Source of the DNA: Betaproteobacteria bacterium
GTDB taxonomy: Bacteria; Pseudomonadota; Gammaproteobacteria; Burkholderiales; CAIKXV01
Length of the DNA: 64,000 nt
Assembly (NCBI GenBank): GCA_947458265.1
Contig: CANGYF010000020.1
Span: 1-64,000 of the forward strand
Reading direction: 5' to 3'
The notes under the pieces were generated by a model, which made no database searches, was not told where the DNA came from, and saw only the letters and a program-made list of their open reading frames with translations. Made by a program: the position numbers and the translations under genes. Position 1 is the first letter of the stretch. Each line of letters begins with the position of its first letter. Of the stretch, positions 38,671-47,425 are shown in pieces.

Positions 38671-41600
38671 ACGAGCTGGCATTCCAGCTCATGAGTCTGC
38701 AGTACGAGCTGGCGATGAAGATCGGCGGTACGCTCGACCGTGGCGACATGTTGCAGTCGGTGCTGGAGACCCTGATCAGGCGTCTGGACGCCCGAGCAGC
38801 GGCCGTCTTCGACTTCGAGGGCGCCGACGCACAGCCGAGGCTGATAGCCGCCTTGCCCAGCGGCTGGAAAAACGGCGCGATGCACGGGGATAGGTTGACC
38901 ACGCCGGGTAGTACCGGGGCCGCGCCGGCGGTGTGCGCCGAACGCCTCGGCGACGGTGCCTTCCGGTACGTGTTCAAGCTGCCCGACTTCGGGCAGCTTG
39001 AACTGGAACGGGACGCGGGCCCGCTGGAACCCAGCGCGCTGCGTGCACTCGAGCCTTTGATGGCCCAGCTGGGACGCTCGGCGCGCGCCTGCACCGACCA
39101 CGCCGAGGTGGAGACGATGCAGCGACGCTTCAGCGCCCTCGTCGCGACCGTGCCCGAGGCGATCTTCGAGGCACGCATCGACACCGAAGGTGGCATCGCG
39201 TTCGATTACGTGAGCCCCCGGGCGCAAGACCTGCTTGGCATCGAGCCGCGGACGCTGCTCGCGCTCCCGGAAACGCTGCTGCATCGGATCGAGGAAAAGG
39301 ACCGGACGGCGCTCGTCGGCGTGCTCGCGCGCGCAGCGGCGACCGGCGAAGCGTTCGATCGGCGCGTGAGGCTGGATGCGCAGGGCCTCGAGCCGCGCTG
39401 GCTCCTGATCGCCGGCAGGCCACGGCACAGCGATGCATCCGGCAGCGTGCGCTGGAGCGGCATCATCCAGGATGTCACGGCGCGTGAACTCTACTCTGAA
39501 TCGCGACGCCAGCAGGCGCGCGACCAGTTCGACTCGGTGCTGTCGGCGATCGACGATGCAGTCGTCGGTTCGGACCTCTCCGGCTGCATCACGTACTGGA
39601 ACAAGGGCGCGGAACGGATGCTGGGCCATCCGGCGGCCGCGGTGATCGGCCAGCCGCTTTCGGTGATCGTGCCCGAGCGCCTGCGCGGCGCGCAGTCGAG
39701 TGGCTTCGCCCCGAACGTTGCCACCGACGAGCGACGCGCGTTCGGGCGTCCGACCGAGATGCATATGCTGCATGCCGAGGGCCACGAGGTCCCGGTGGAA
39801 TTCATCCTGAGCAGGTCTGGGGATGCCGGCCACGTGCGCTTCTTCGCGGTGCTGCGCGACCTCACGGCCCGCAAGGAAGCCGAGCAGCGCCTCGCCTTCG
39901 CGCTGGAAGTGCAGCAGGCGATAGCCGAAAGCTCGACGCTGCTGCTGAGCGCGGAACTGGCCGGTATTGATGCGCTGCTCGAGTCCACCCTCGGACGCCT
40001 GGGGCAGTTGACACGTTCCGACCGGGTCTACATCTTCCGCTTCGTCGACGGCCTCCTCTACAACACGCACGAGTGGTGCAGGCAAGGCGTGCAGCCGCAC
40101 AAGGAATCGCTCCAGGCACTCGCCCCCGGAGACTTCCCGTTTTTCATGGCGCCGCTGCGGGCCGGGCGGACCCTCGTGATCCCGTCGGTGCAGGCGCTAT
40201 CGGCGGAGGCCGCCGCGGAGCGCGCGACACTGGAGGCGCAGGACGTCGAGAGTCTGATCGCGGTCCCGGTCATCTTCGAGGGGGCGTTCCGGGGCTTGCT
40301 CGGCCTGGACAACCCGACCACTTCGAGCGTCGCGACGCTCGAAGACCTGGCGACCCCGCTGCGCGTGTTCTCCGAAGTGATCGCTGGCGTCCTGCAACGC
40401 GCCGCCGGGGAGCGCGAACTGCGCGCGCTGCACCTTCGGATATCCGGGCGCGTGGCCGAACAGCGGGCGATGCTCCGGATGTCCGCAGACCTTGCTGCCA
40501 CCCGATCGCGCGACGGCTTCTACGGCATCCTGAACCAGCACCTGGGCGATGCACTCCCTGCCGCGAACCTCACGCTCATGACCCTGTCGCAAGGCGGCAG
40601 GACGGTCCGTATCCGGCCGCTGGTCACCTTGGCAAATTTCCAGACAAGGCCGTACCGCGCATCGCTCGAAGCCAGTAGTTCGGCACTCGAGGTCGACACC
40701 GAATCCCTGGCCGGCCGGTCCGAATGGCAGGCACTCGTGCGAGGCGAGACGGTTTCCACGGAAGGCGGCACGGCGGTACCGTTCCCTGACCTGATTGATC
40801 AGGACGCGCGCCAGGAATCCAGCCACTTCGTGGTCGTGCCGTTGATCGGCCCCGATGGCGTGCTGGGCTGCTTCAAGGCACGTTTTTCCGGCGAACAGCC
40901 GCTGCTGCCGCAGACCACCGACTGGGTCGAGCAGGTCGGCGCACTGCTCGGCGCACACATAGCAGCGCACGAAGCGCGCGAGGCGCTGCAGGACCTCAAC
41001 GCGAACCTCGAGGCCCGGGTGGCGTCGCGTTCGGCAGCATTCCAGGCCAGCGAGGAGCGATTCACCACCCTGTTCGACCGCGCGCCGCAGGCCATGCTGC
41101 TGCTCGACCACGCGGGAGTCGTCACCCGGTCCAATGCACGGGCCCGTGCGCTGTTCAGGATCGGGGAAGACGCACCGGCCGACCTGTCGTTCCATGCGCT
41201 GCTGCCCGCGCATGGCGCCGACGCCGGCACGCCCACGCTGGTGGCCGCACAGCGGCTCGATGGCACGTCCTTCCAGGCAGAGACCAGCCTCGTCACCGTC
41301 TACCAGGACGGGCGTCCCGTCGACATCGTCGGCGTGGCCGACGTGACCGAGCGCATCGAGGCACAGGATGCCATCGTGCGTTCGCTGCAGGAGAAGGAGA
41401 CGCTGATCAAGGAGATTCACCACCGGGTCAAGAACAACCTCCAGATCATCTCCAGCCTGCTGATGCTGCAGAGCGATCGCATGCCCTCCGACGCCGGACG
41501 GGAACTTCTCGCGGAGAGCGTGCTCCGGGTACGCTCGATGGCGCTGATCCACGAACAACTGTACGGCGTCGAGTCGCTGGACCGCATCGACCTGGGAGAG

Positions 41601-42023
41601 TACGCGCGTACCCTCGCCCAGGGCCTCTGCGCGACCCTGGCCCCGACGGTCCGGGTACGCGTCGATGCGGGCGTGACCGACATCACGATCAACGAAGCCA
41701 TTCCCCTCGGGCTGATTCTGAACGAACTGCTCACCAACGCCTTCAAGTACGGCATTGCGGGACCGGGGAGGCCTGACCGGGTCCGGCGCACCGGCGACGA
41801 TTGCGACGTCCAGGTGGAGGTCTTCGCCGATGATTCCGAGGTAAGGATGGCGGTGACCGACTCCGGGGACGGACTGCCCGCCAGCGTCGATACAGCGAAA
41901 GCATCCTCGCTCGGACTGACCCTGATCCGCGCGCTGGCGCGCCAGTTGCGCGGCCGTCTGACGCACGACGTCGATGGCGGTACGAGGTTCATTATCACCT
42001 GCCCGCGTTGGACACCGGATTGA
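38667..42023 (+). CDS. Multi-sensor histidine kinase (GAF/PAS, HisKA_2 type)
   Basis: 1,118 aa from ATG 38667, overlapping the FIST stop (ATGA). No membrane segment. Approximate order: GAF-like (10-150), PAS (160-275), PAS (285-405, SDLSGCITYWNKGAERMLGHPAAAVIGQ), GAF (415-575, SLIAVPVIFEGAFRGLLGLDN), GAF (585-765), coiled-coil linker, PAS (785-895), then a HisKA_2 dimerisation helix (LIKEIHHRVKNNLQIISSLLMLQS, His about 918) and HATPase (NELLTNAFKYG, DSGDGLP, SLGLTLIRALARQL). HisKA_2 kinases phosphorylate stand-alone receivers; the intact receiver of the EAL protein is the natural partner. With three GAF and three PAS units it probably integrates several inputs besides FIST. Confidence 0.9.
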   Translation: MNELAFQLMSLQYELAMKIGGTLDRGDMLQSVLETLIRRLDARAAAVFDFEGADAQPRLIAALPSGWKNGAMHGDRLTTPGSTGAAPAVCAERLGDGAFRYVFKLPDFGQLELERDAGPLEPSALRALEPLMAQLGRSARACTDHAEVETMQRRFSALVATVPEAIFEARIDTEGGIAFDYVSPRAQDLLGIEPRTLLALPETLLHRIEEKDRTALVGVLARAAATGEAFDRRVRLDAQGLEPRWLLIAGRPRHSDASGSVRWSGIIQDVTARELYSESRRQQARDQFDSVLSAIDDAVVGSDLSGCITYWNKGAERMLGHPAAAVIGQPLSVIVPERLRGAQSSGFAPNVATDERRAFGRPTEMHMLHAEGHEVPVEFILSRSGDAGHVRFFAVLRDLTARKEAEQRLAFALEVQQAIAESSTLLLSAELAGIDALLESTLGRLGQLTRSDRVYIFRFVDGLLYNTHEWCRQGVQPHKESLQALAPGDFPFFMAPLRAGRTLVIPSVQALSAEAAAERATLEAQDVESLIAVPVIFEGAFRGLLGLDNPTTSSVATLEDLATPLRVFSEVIAGVLQRAAGERELRALHLRISGRVAEQRAMLRMSADLAATRSRDGFYGILNQHLGDALPAANLTLMTLSQGGRTVRIRPLVTLANFQTRPYRASLEASSSALEVDTESLAGRSEWQALVRGETVSTEGGTAVPFPDLIDQDARQESSHFVVVPLIGPDGVLGCFKARFSGEQPLLPQTTDWVEQVGALLGAHIAAHEAREALQDLNANLEARVASRSAAFQASEERFTTLFDRAPQAMLLLDHAGVVTRSNARARALFRIGEDAPADLSFHALLPAHGADAGTPTLVAAQRLDGTSFQAETSLVTVYQDGRPVDIVGVADVTERIEAQDAIVRSLQEKETLIKEIHHRVKNNLQIISSLLMLQSDRMPSDAGRELLAESVLRVRSMALIHEQLYGVESLDRIDLGEYARTLAQGLCATLAPTVRVRVDAGVTDITINEAIPLGLILNELLTNAFKYGIAGPGRPDRVRRTGDDCDVQVEVFADDSEVRMAVTDSGDGLPASVDTAKASSLGLTLIRALARQLRGRLTHDVDGGTRFIITCPRWTPD

Positions 42024-42052
42024 CGCCGGCCCGGCATGCCGACCCGTATAAT
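42020..42052 (+). promoter_or_regulatory. Possible uvrD promoter
   Basis: A perfect TATAAT (42047-42052) lies 10 bases before the uvrD ATG, with TTGACG 21 bases upstream, overlapping the kinase stop codon. The spacer is longer than the usual 17, so the -35 is doubtful. A start point this close would give a nearly leaderless mRNA. Confidence 0.35.
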
Positions 42053-42062
42053 CCGCGGCGCC

Positions 42063-44510
42063 ATGCAAAGCAGACTGCTCGAAAACCTGAACCCGGAACA
42101 ACTCGCCGCAGTCACGCTGCCGCGCGAGTCCGCGATGATCCTGGCCGGTGCAGGCAGCGGCAAGACGCGCGTGCTCACGACGCGCATTGCCTGGCTGATC
42201 GAGACGCGGCAGGTCAATCCGCTCGGGCTGCTCGCGGTCACCTTCACCAACAAGGCCGCGCGCGAGATGCTGACCCGCATCTCGGGCATGCTGCCGATCA
42301 ACACCCGCGGCATGTGGGTAGGCACCTTCCACGGCCTTGCCAACCGCATGCTGCGCGCCCACCACCGGGACGCCGGCCTGCCGCAGACCTTCCAGATCAT
42401 GGACACCGCCGACCAGGTGGCGATGGTCAAGCGGATGATGAAGGCCAACGGCGTCGACGAAGAACGCTTCAAGCCGCGCGACACCGCCTGGTTCATCAGC
42501 GCCCAGAAGGACGCCGGGTTGCGGCCCGGCTCGGTCGAGGCGTTCGACGACCACACCCGGCAACTGGTCGAGATCTACCGGATGTACGAGGCGCAGTGCC
42601 AGCGCGAGGGCGTCACCGACTTCGCCGAACTGATCCTGCGCAGCTATGAACTGCTGGCGAAGAACGAGGCGATCCGCGAACACTACCGGGCGCGCTTCGC
42701 GCACATCCTGGTCGACGAGTTCCAGGACACCAACCGGCTGCAGTTCGACTGGCTGAAGCTGATCGCAGGCAGCCAGAACGCGGTGTTCGCGGTGGGCGAC
42801 GACGACCAGTCGGTGTACAGCTTCCGCGGCGCGAAGGTCGCGAACATGCGCGACTTCGAGCGCGAGTTCAACGCCGGCACGATCATCAAGCTCGAACAGA
42901 ACTACCGCTCGCACGGCAACATCCTCGAAGCCGCCAATGTGCTCATCGGGCACAACCAGCAGCGGCTGGGCAAGAACCTGTGGACTTCAGAGTCGCAGGG
43001 CGAGCCGATCCGCCTGTTCGAGGCACAGACCGACTTCGAGGAGGCGCAGTTCATCGTCGAGCAGGTGCGCGACCTCAAGGCGACCGGCGTGCCGCTGGTC
43101 GAGGTCGCGCTGCTCTACCGTTCGAACGCACAGTCGCGGGTGCTCGAACATGCGCTGTTCTCGGCCGGCCTGCCCTACCGCGTGTACGGCGGCCTGCGCT
43201 TCTTCGAGCGCCAGGAGATCAAGCATGCACTGGCCTACCTGCGGCTGGTCGCCAACCCGGACGACGATGCCGCGCTGCTGCGGGTGATCAACTTTCCGAC
43301 GCGCGGCATCGGTGCGCGTTCGATCGAGCAATTGCAGGACGCCGCGCGTGCCGGCGGCACCAGCCTGTGGCAGGCCGCCTGCTCACGCGGCGGTTCGAAA
43401 GGCGGCGCCTCGGATGCCCCGAAGAAGGGCATAGAAGGCTTCGTGCTGCTGGTCGACCGGCTGCGCAACGAGTGCAGCGGCATCACCCTGCCCGAGATGA
43501 TCGAGGCGGTGATCGAACGCTCCGGGCTGCGCACGCACTACGAGGCCGAGCGCGAAGGCGCCGACCGCATCGCCAACCTCGACGAACTGGTCAACGCAGC
43601 CGCGCAGTTCTCGGACGACCCGATGCGCATGCTCGAGATGGAGGCCGATGCCGAGTCCTTCGCCTCGCAGGGCCCGACCGCGCTGGCCGCCGCGAGGCAG
43701 GCAGCGGGCACGCTGGACGCGGACGCCGTCGAGGCGGAAGCCGATGCCGCGATGATGGCTGCGGGCTTCGAGGACATGGCCGGCATGGGGCCGGGCGGCT
43801 TCGACGGTGACGGTGAAGGTGACGGCGCCGGCGACGGCGGGACGCCTGCGAATGCCGGCGGTGGTGTGGAGTCAGTCGAGCCAGCCGACCAGTTGCTCAT
43901 CCAGTTCCTGTCCCACGCCTCGCTGGAAGCCGGGGATAACCAGGCCAACGCCGGCGACGACGCACTGCAGCTGATGACGGTGCATGCGGCCAAGGGCCTC
44001 GAGTTCCACGCCGTGTTCGCCAGCGGCCTCGAGGAAGGCCTGTTTCCGCACGAGAACAGCCTGGATGATGCCGGCGGCGTCGAGGAGGAACGGCGGCTGA
44101 TGTACGTGGCAGTCACGCGCGCCCGTCGCCGGCTGTACCTCACCTTTGCCCAGAGCCGGATGCTGCACGGCCAGACGCGCTACAACGTCGCCTCGCGCTT
44201 CCTGCGCGAGATCCCGGTCAAGCTGCTCAAGCGGCTGTCGCCGACCTACGAACGGGGCGGCGGCTCGACCAGCTTCGACCGGCCACGTACGCCGTCGAGC
44301 TACGCCCCCGTGCAGGTGCAGGCCGCGCCCAAGGTCGAGGCCGCGGGCATGCCGTTCCGCATCGGCCAGAACGTGCGCCACGCGAAGTTCGGCAATGGCG
44401 TGATCATCGATGCCGAGGGTCGCGGCACGGATGCGCGGGTACAGGTCAACTTCGGCCGCGAGGGCGTGAAGTGGCTGGCGCTGGCTTACGCGAAGCTGGA
44501 CGCTGCGTAG
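42063..44510 (+). CDS. uvrD: UvrD, DNA helicase II
   Basis: 815 aa from ATG 42063 (MQSRLLENLNPEQLAAVTLP). SF1A helicase motifs in order: Walker A AGAGSGKTRVLTTR, VTFTNKAAREM (Ia), GTFHGLANRML, LVDEFQDTN (II), GDDDQSVYSFRGA (III), LEQNYRS (IV), MTVHAAKGLEFHAVF (V), RLMYVAVTRARRRLYL (VI). The C-terminal GxNVRHAKFGNGVI Tudor-like tail (FRIGQNVRHAKFG) is present. It unwinds DNA in nucleotide excision and mismatch repair. Between motifs IV and V there is an acidic/glycine-rich insertion (GFDGDGEGDGAGDGG) not usual in the family; probably a flexible loop in domain 2B. Confidence 0.96.
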   Translation: MQSRLLENLNPEQLAAVTLPRESAMILAGAGSGKTRVLTTRIAWLIETRQVNPLGLLAVTFTNKAAREMLTRISGMLPINTRGMWVGTFHGLANRMLRAHHRDAGLPQTFQIMDTADQVAMVKRMMKANGVDEERFKPRDTAWFISAQKDAGLRPGSVEAFDDHTRQLVEIYRMYEAQCQREGVTDFAELILRSYELLAKNEAIREHYRARFAHILVDEFQDTNRLQFDWLKLIAGSQNAVFAVGDDDQSVYSFRGAKVANMRDFEREFNAGTIIKLEQNYRSHGNILEAANVLIGHNQQRLGKNLWTSESQGEPIRLFEAQTDFEEAQFIVEQVRDLKATGVPLVEVALLYRSNAQSRVLEHALFSAGLPYRVYGGLRFFERQEIKHALAYLRLVANPDDDAALLRVINFPTRGIGARSIEQLQDAARAGGTSLWQAACSRGGSKGGASDAPKKGIEGFVLLVDRLRNECSGITLPEMIEAVIERSGLRTHYEAEREGADRIANLDELVNAAAQFSDDPMRMLEMEADAESFASQGPTALAAARQAAGTLDADAVEAEADAAMMAAGFEDMAGMGPGGFDGDGEGDGAGDGGTPANAGGGVESVEPADQLLIQFLSHASLEAGDNQANAGDDALQLMTVHAAKGLEFHAVFASGLEEGLFPHENSLDDAGGVEEERRLMYVAVTRARRRLYLTFAQSRMLHGQTRYNVASRFLREIPVKLLKRLSPTYERGGGSTSFDRPRTPSSYAPVQVQAAPKVEAAGMPFRIGQNVRHAKFGNGVIIDAEGRGTDARVQVNFGREGVKWLALAYAKLDAA

Positions 44511-44535
44511 GGGGTAGGTAGGGCGCGCTGTGCAG

Positions 44536-44646
44536 GATCGAGGCGAGGGGGCACCTGGCTCCGCTCATGTCCCCCGCCGCCGGGCGCGGCTGCGCCCGGC
44601 GGCTCCTCCTTTACTTCGCTCCGCCAGGTGCCCCCTCACCTCGATC
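44536..44646 (-). ncRNA. Structured element with exposed Shine-Dalgarno sequence, copy 1
   Basis: Minus strand: outer arms GATCGAGGTGAGGGGGCACCTGGC pair with the 3' end, then GGAGCGAAGTAAAGGAGGA, an inner GC hairpin (GCCGCCGGGCGC/GCGCCCGGCGGC) and GGGGGACATGAGCGGAGCC. Same plan as copy 2: variable outer stem, conserved GTAAAGGAGGAGC strand, GC hairpin, conserved GGGGGACAYGARCGGAG. AAAGGAGG is complementary to the 3' end of 16S rRNA. It resembles, from memory, the Rfam betaproteobacterial toxic small RNA family; not verified. The ORF of 16S-like content is absent, so an RNA or repeat is the best reading. Confidence 0.6.
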
Positions 44647-44757
44647 AGCGCAGGCGCTGTGTAGAGGGAGGAACCGTGCGACGGTCCGGCGACAAGAAAA
44701 CGCGGTGCCTTCGCACCAGCCCATCCTCTCCTCTCAACAAGGCACGCTGGTGGAGCA

Positions 44758-44866
44758 GACGCGCGGATGGGGCTGCCGGCGGAGTGAGGTAAAGGAGGAG
44801 CCCCCGGGCGCGCCCGCGCCCGGGGGCGGGGGACACGAACGGAGCCGGCAGCCCCATCCGCGCGTC
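44758..44866 (+). ncRNA. Structured element with exposed Shine-Dalgarno sequence, copy 2
   Basis: Plus strand: outer stem GACGCGCGGATGGGGCTGCC closing with the perfect complement GGCAGCCCCATCCGCGCGTC; inside, GGAGTGAGGTAAAGGAGGAGC, a GC hairpin (CCCGGGCGC...GCGCCCGGG) and GGGGGACACGAACGGAG. The inner strands match copy 1 while the outer stem sequence differs but still pairs, so structure is conserved over sequence. The 376-base gap 44511-44886 contains only these two elements, facing in opposite directions, and a small hairpin (GGTGCCTTCGCACC, 44704-44717). Confidence 0.6.
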
Positions 44867-44886
44867 AAGGCACCGAATCGCCCCCC

Positions 44887-45741
44887 CTACTCCACCGTCT
44901 CCACCGTATCCACCACTGCCTCCTCCACCGGCTCGAAGACATCCACGTACGACGTGTAGAACGTGATGAATCCGACCGGCGCGATCACCGCCACCACTGC
45001 CCCGAGGAGGGCCATCGCCAGGATCGGGCCGATGGCCGGCACCATCGCCAGCAGGCTGACGGCCATCCGCACCAGCGCCATCAACAGGATCAGGGCGGCG
45101 AAACACACGAGGAAGGCGCGCCAGTTGCGCAGCGCGGCGCCCAGGCTCGCCAGCAGCGCGGGAAAGGCCTTCTGGCCGTGGAAGTAGACCAGCAGCGGCG
45201 CGAACCAGGTAGCGAGCAGCAGCGGCACCAGCAGCGCCAGGCCGACGAGGCCTGCGAATGCCATCGCCCCGGTCACCGCTACCGGTCCGCCCGGTGCAGC
45301 GCCCGGGTCGGCACCGGCCACGCCACCGGCCGACATGCCCTGGGCGATGCCGGCGCCACCGATCGCCATCATCACGCCGACGATCATCAACTGGCCGACG
45401 AGGTACATGCCGCCGATCGCAACCAGGTCGCCGGTGGAGGATCGGAAGCCGCCGAAGAACTGTGCAGGCACGATCGGCTCGCCGCGGTCGGCTGCCTGCG
45501 CCGCGAGTGCGATGCCGACGCTGAACACCGGGAACACCAGTCCGAACACCAGCGGGCCGACGACCTTGAGCAGGCTGCTCATCACCATCGCGGACAGCAG
45601 CGCGAGCAGGAACAGCACCCACGCGCCCGGGTTGCGACGGAACAGGGCATGGGCGTTCACCAGCCACTGGGCGCCCCTCAGCGCGCGCAGCACGCGCGGC
45701 TCGGGCATCGGTGGGATCGTACGAGTCTCGTCGGCAGCCAT
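44887..45741 (-). CDS. BPSS1780 family membrane protein
   Basis: 284 aa from ATG 45741; MPEPRVL eleven codons later is an alternative start. About six membrane segments (AWVLFLLALLSAMVMSSLL, PLVFGLVFPVFSVGIALAAQ, LVGLALLVPLLLATWFAPLLVYF and others). The family signature is the N-terminal ALRGAQWLVNAHALFRRNPGAWV and WFAPLLVYFHGQKAFPALLASLGAALRNWRAFLVC. The function of this betaproteobacterial family is unknown. It starts seven bases after the thrB stop, so the two are an operon, as often seen in this class. Confidence 0.88.
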   Translation of the reverse strand: MAADETRTIPPMPEPRVLRALRGAQWLVNAHALFRRNPGAWVLFLLALLSAMVMSSLLKVVGPLVFGLVFPVFSVGIALAAQAADRGEPIVPAQFFGGFRSSTGDLVAIGGMYLVGQLMIVGVMMAIGGAGIAQGMSAGGVAGADPGAAPGGPVAVTGAMAFAGLVGLALLVPLLLATWFAPLLVYFHGQKAFPALLASLGAALRNWRAFLVCFAALILLMALVRMAVSLLAMVPAIGPILAMALLGAVVAVIAPVGFITFYTSYVDVFEPVEEAVVDTVETVE

Positions 45742-45748
45742 GGATCGC

Positions 45749-46744
45749 TCAGGCGCCCGGGAGCGCGATGCGCCCAGGGGATGCGACATGCCAGGCCAGC
45801 AGGTCGCGGAAATGCGCGGGATCGTGGGCATGCACGATCTCGCCGGGCCGCGGCAGGTGGAAGTCGAACAGGCGGGACACCCAGAAGCGCAGCGCGCCCG
45901 CGCGCAGCACGGCCGGCCAGGCCAGCTTCTCGGAGTCGCCGAACGCACGCACCAGCGAATAGCCGTCGAGAAGGGCGGCGGCGGCATGCGCATCGAGGCC
46001 GGCCGAGGGATCGGCGAGGTCGGCCCGGCACCAGTCATTCACCGCGACCGCGACATCGAACAGCAGGACATCGGTGCAGGCGAAGTAGAAGTCGATGACG
46101 CCGCCGACCTCGCCGCTATCGACGTCGAACAGCACGTTGTCCCGGAACAGGTCGGCATGGATCGGCCCGCGCGGCAGTCGGTCGAAGCGATGGCTGGCCT
46201 GGAAGGCGATCTCGTCCTCGAGCATGCGCCGCTCTGCCGCGGGCAGGAAACCTTCCAGCCTCGGCGCGGTCGCGGTCCACCAGCGTGGACCGCGTGGATT
46301 GGCCATCGTCGCCGGATAGTCGGCGCCGGCCACATGCATCGCGCCGAGCATGCGCCCGAGCGCATGGCACTGGCGCACCGAGGGCGTGCTGACCGAGCGT
46401 CCCGACAGACGTGCCACGACGGCTGCGGGCTTGCCGTTCAGTTCGCCGAGCCAGCGCCCATCCGTGTCGGGCATGGGCCTGGGCGTCGGCACGCCTCGGT
46501 CGGCCAGATGAGCCATCAGGCCGAGGTAGAACGGCAGTTCGGCAGCGGTGAGCTTCTCGAACAGTGTCAGCACGTATCGGCCACCGGTGGCGCCGACGTC
46601 GCGGCCGGAACCGTCGGTGGTCAGGAAGTAGTTCGTGTTCTCGATGCCGCTCTGGATGCCTTCCAGGTCGGCCAGGGCGCCGAGCGCATAGCGCCCCAGC
46701 CAGGCAGATGCCTGGTCGGGCGTGACGGTGGTGAATACGGCCAT
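45749..46744 (-). CDS. thrB: ThrB, homoserine kinase (APH-fold type)
   Basis: 331 aa. Aminoglycoside-phosphotransferase fold: GIQSGIENTNYFLTT, the nucleotide-binding Lys/Glu strand RYVLTLFEKLTAAELPFYLGLMAHLADRGVPTP, the catalytic loop IHADLFRDNVLFD and metal loop GVIDFYFACTDVLLFDVAVAVNDWC. This is the ThrB form of beta/gammaproteobacteria (TIGR00938), not the GHMP-type kinase. It phosphorylates homoserine in threonine synthesis. It follows DUF2782 by 30 bases and leads to the BPSS1780 gene. Confidence 0.95.
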   Translation of the reverse strand: MAVFTTVTPDQASAWLGRYALGALADLEGIQSGIENTNYFLTTDGSGRDVGATGGRYVLTLFEKLTAAELPFYLGLMAHLADRGVPTPRPMPDTDGRWLGELNGKPAAVVARLSGRSVSTPSVRQCHALGRMLGAMHVAGADYPATMANPRGPRWWTATAPRLEGFLPAAERRMLEDEIAFQASHRFDRLPRGPIHADLFRDNVLFDVDSGEVGGVIDFYFACTDVLLFDVAVAVNDWCRADLADPSAGLDAHAAAALLDGYSLVRAFGDSEKLAWPAVLRAGALRFWVSRLFDFHLPRPGEIVHAHDPAHFRDLLAWHVASPGRIALPGA

Positions 46745-46774
46745 GGTCCCGGGTGGTCCCTCATTCGTCCGGGG

Positions 46775-47200
46775 CTACCAGCTGCGGATGACCCACATCG
46801 GTACCCGCACGCCGCTGTCGAAGCTGGCGGTACGCGCGAAGTTGCCGTCGCCGAAGTAGTCGACGAGGTAGTACGGCGTGCTGCCACCCACGGGCGTGAT
46901 CCGCATCATGTAGAGCTGGCCGGCGATCCGGAACTCTTCGACTGTCTCCTTCTCGCGGCGGATGATGCGCACTTCGGGCTCGACGCCAGGCGCCAACTGC
47001 AGCGTGGCCGGTGGCGGCGGCGGGATGTCCGGCAATGGCTCGAGGTTCGGCGGACGCTGCTGGGCGGCGGCCGGGAAGGTCGTCAGGACAGCGCTGCCAG
47101 TCGCCAGCAGCAGGGCTGCCAGGGCGGCGCGCACCGTCGGACGCGGCCGCGCCGGTGCCGGCGAAGTGCAGGGGGTCGAGGCGTTCGGAAGGCTTCGCAT
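46775..47200 (-). CDS. DUF2782 secreted protein
   Basis: 141 aa. Signal peptide with a long basic lead (RPRPTVRAALAALLLATGSAVLTTFPAAAQ), a proline-rich stretch (PDIPPPPPATL) and the DUF2782 domain EVRIIRREKETVEEFRIAGQLYMMRITPVGGSTPYYLVDYFGDG. Periplasmic, function unknown. In related genomes it is found near thrB and polA, as here. The ORF-track start adds seven residues; MRSLPNAS is preferred but not decisively. Confidence 0.85.
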   Translation of the reverse strand: MRSLPNASTPCTSPAPARPRPTVRAALAALLLATGSAVLTTFPAAAQQRPPNLEPLPDIPPPPPATLQLAPGVEPEVRIIRREKETVEEFRIAGQLYMMRITPVGGSTPYYLVDYFGDGNFARTASFDSGVRVPMWVIRSW

Positions 47201-47425
47201 GGCAGGCTCAGGGTTCTGCAAACCGTCATTCTAGGGAACCTCGGGCCGCGCCGCCATCGGAACGCGTTGCGCGCTTGCCGCACCGCACCGCGTTCTCCTA
47301 GGCAAAAAGCTCCGAAAAGCCCTATTCTTCCCTTGTAGCATGGTTACACTTGAGCACAGTCCTCCGTAGCGACGGTACCGGTCGCCCTCCGGAAGGCTCA
47401 CACCAACTCCATGGAGATACCCTGA

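Noticed and set aside
40197-42953. 918-codon minus-strand ORF
   Set aside because: Antisense shadow of the HisKA_2 kinase and uvrD; no recognisable domain.
44511-44886. Insertion sequence in the gap after uvrD
   Set aside because: No transposase frame in either strand; only two palindromic elements with conserved interior.
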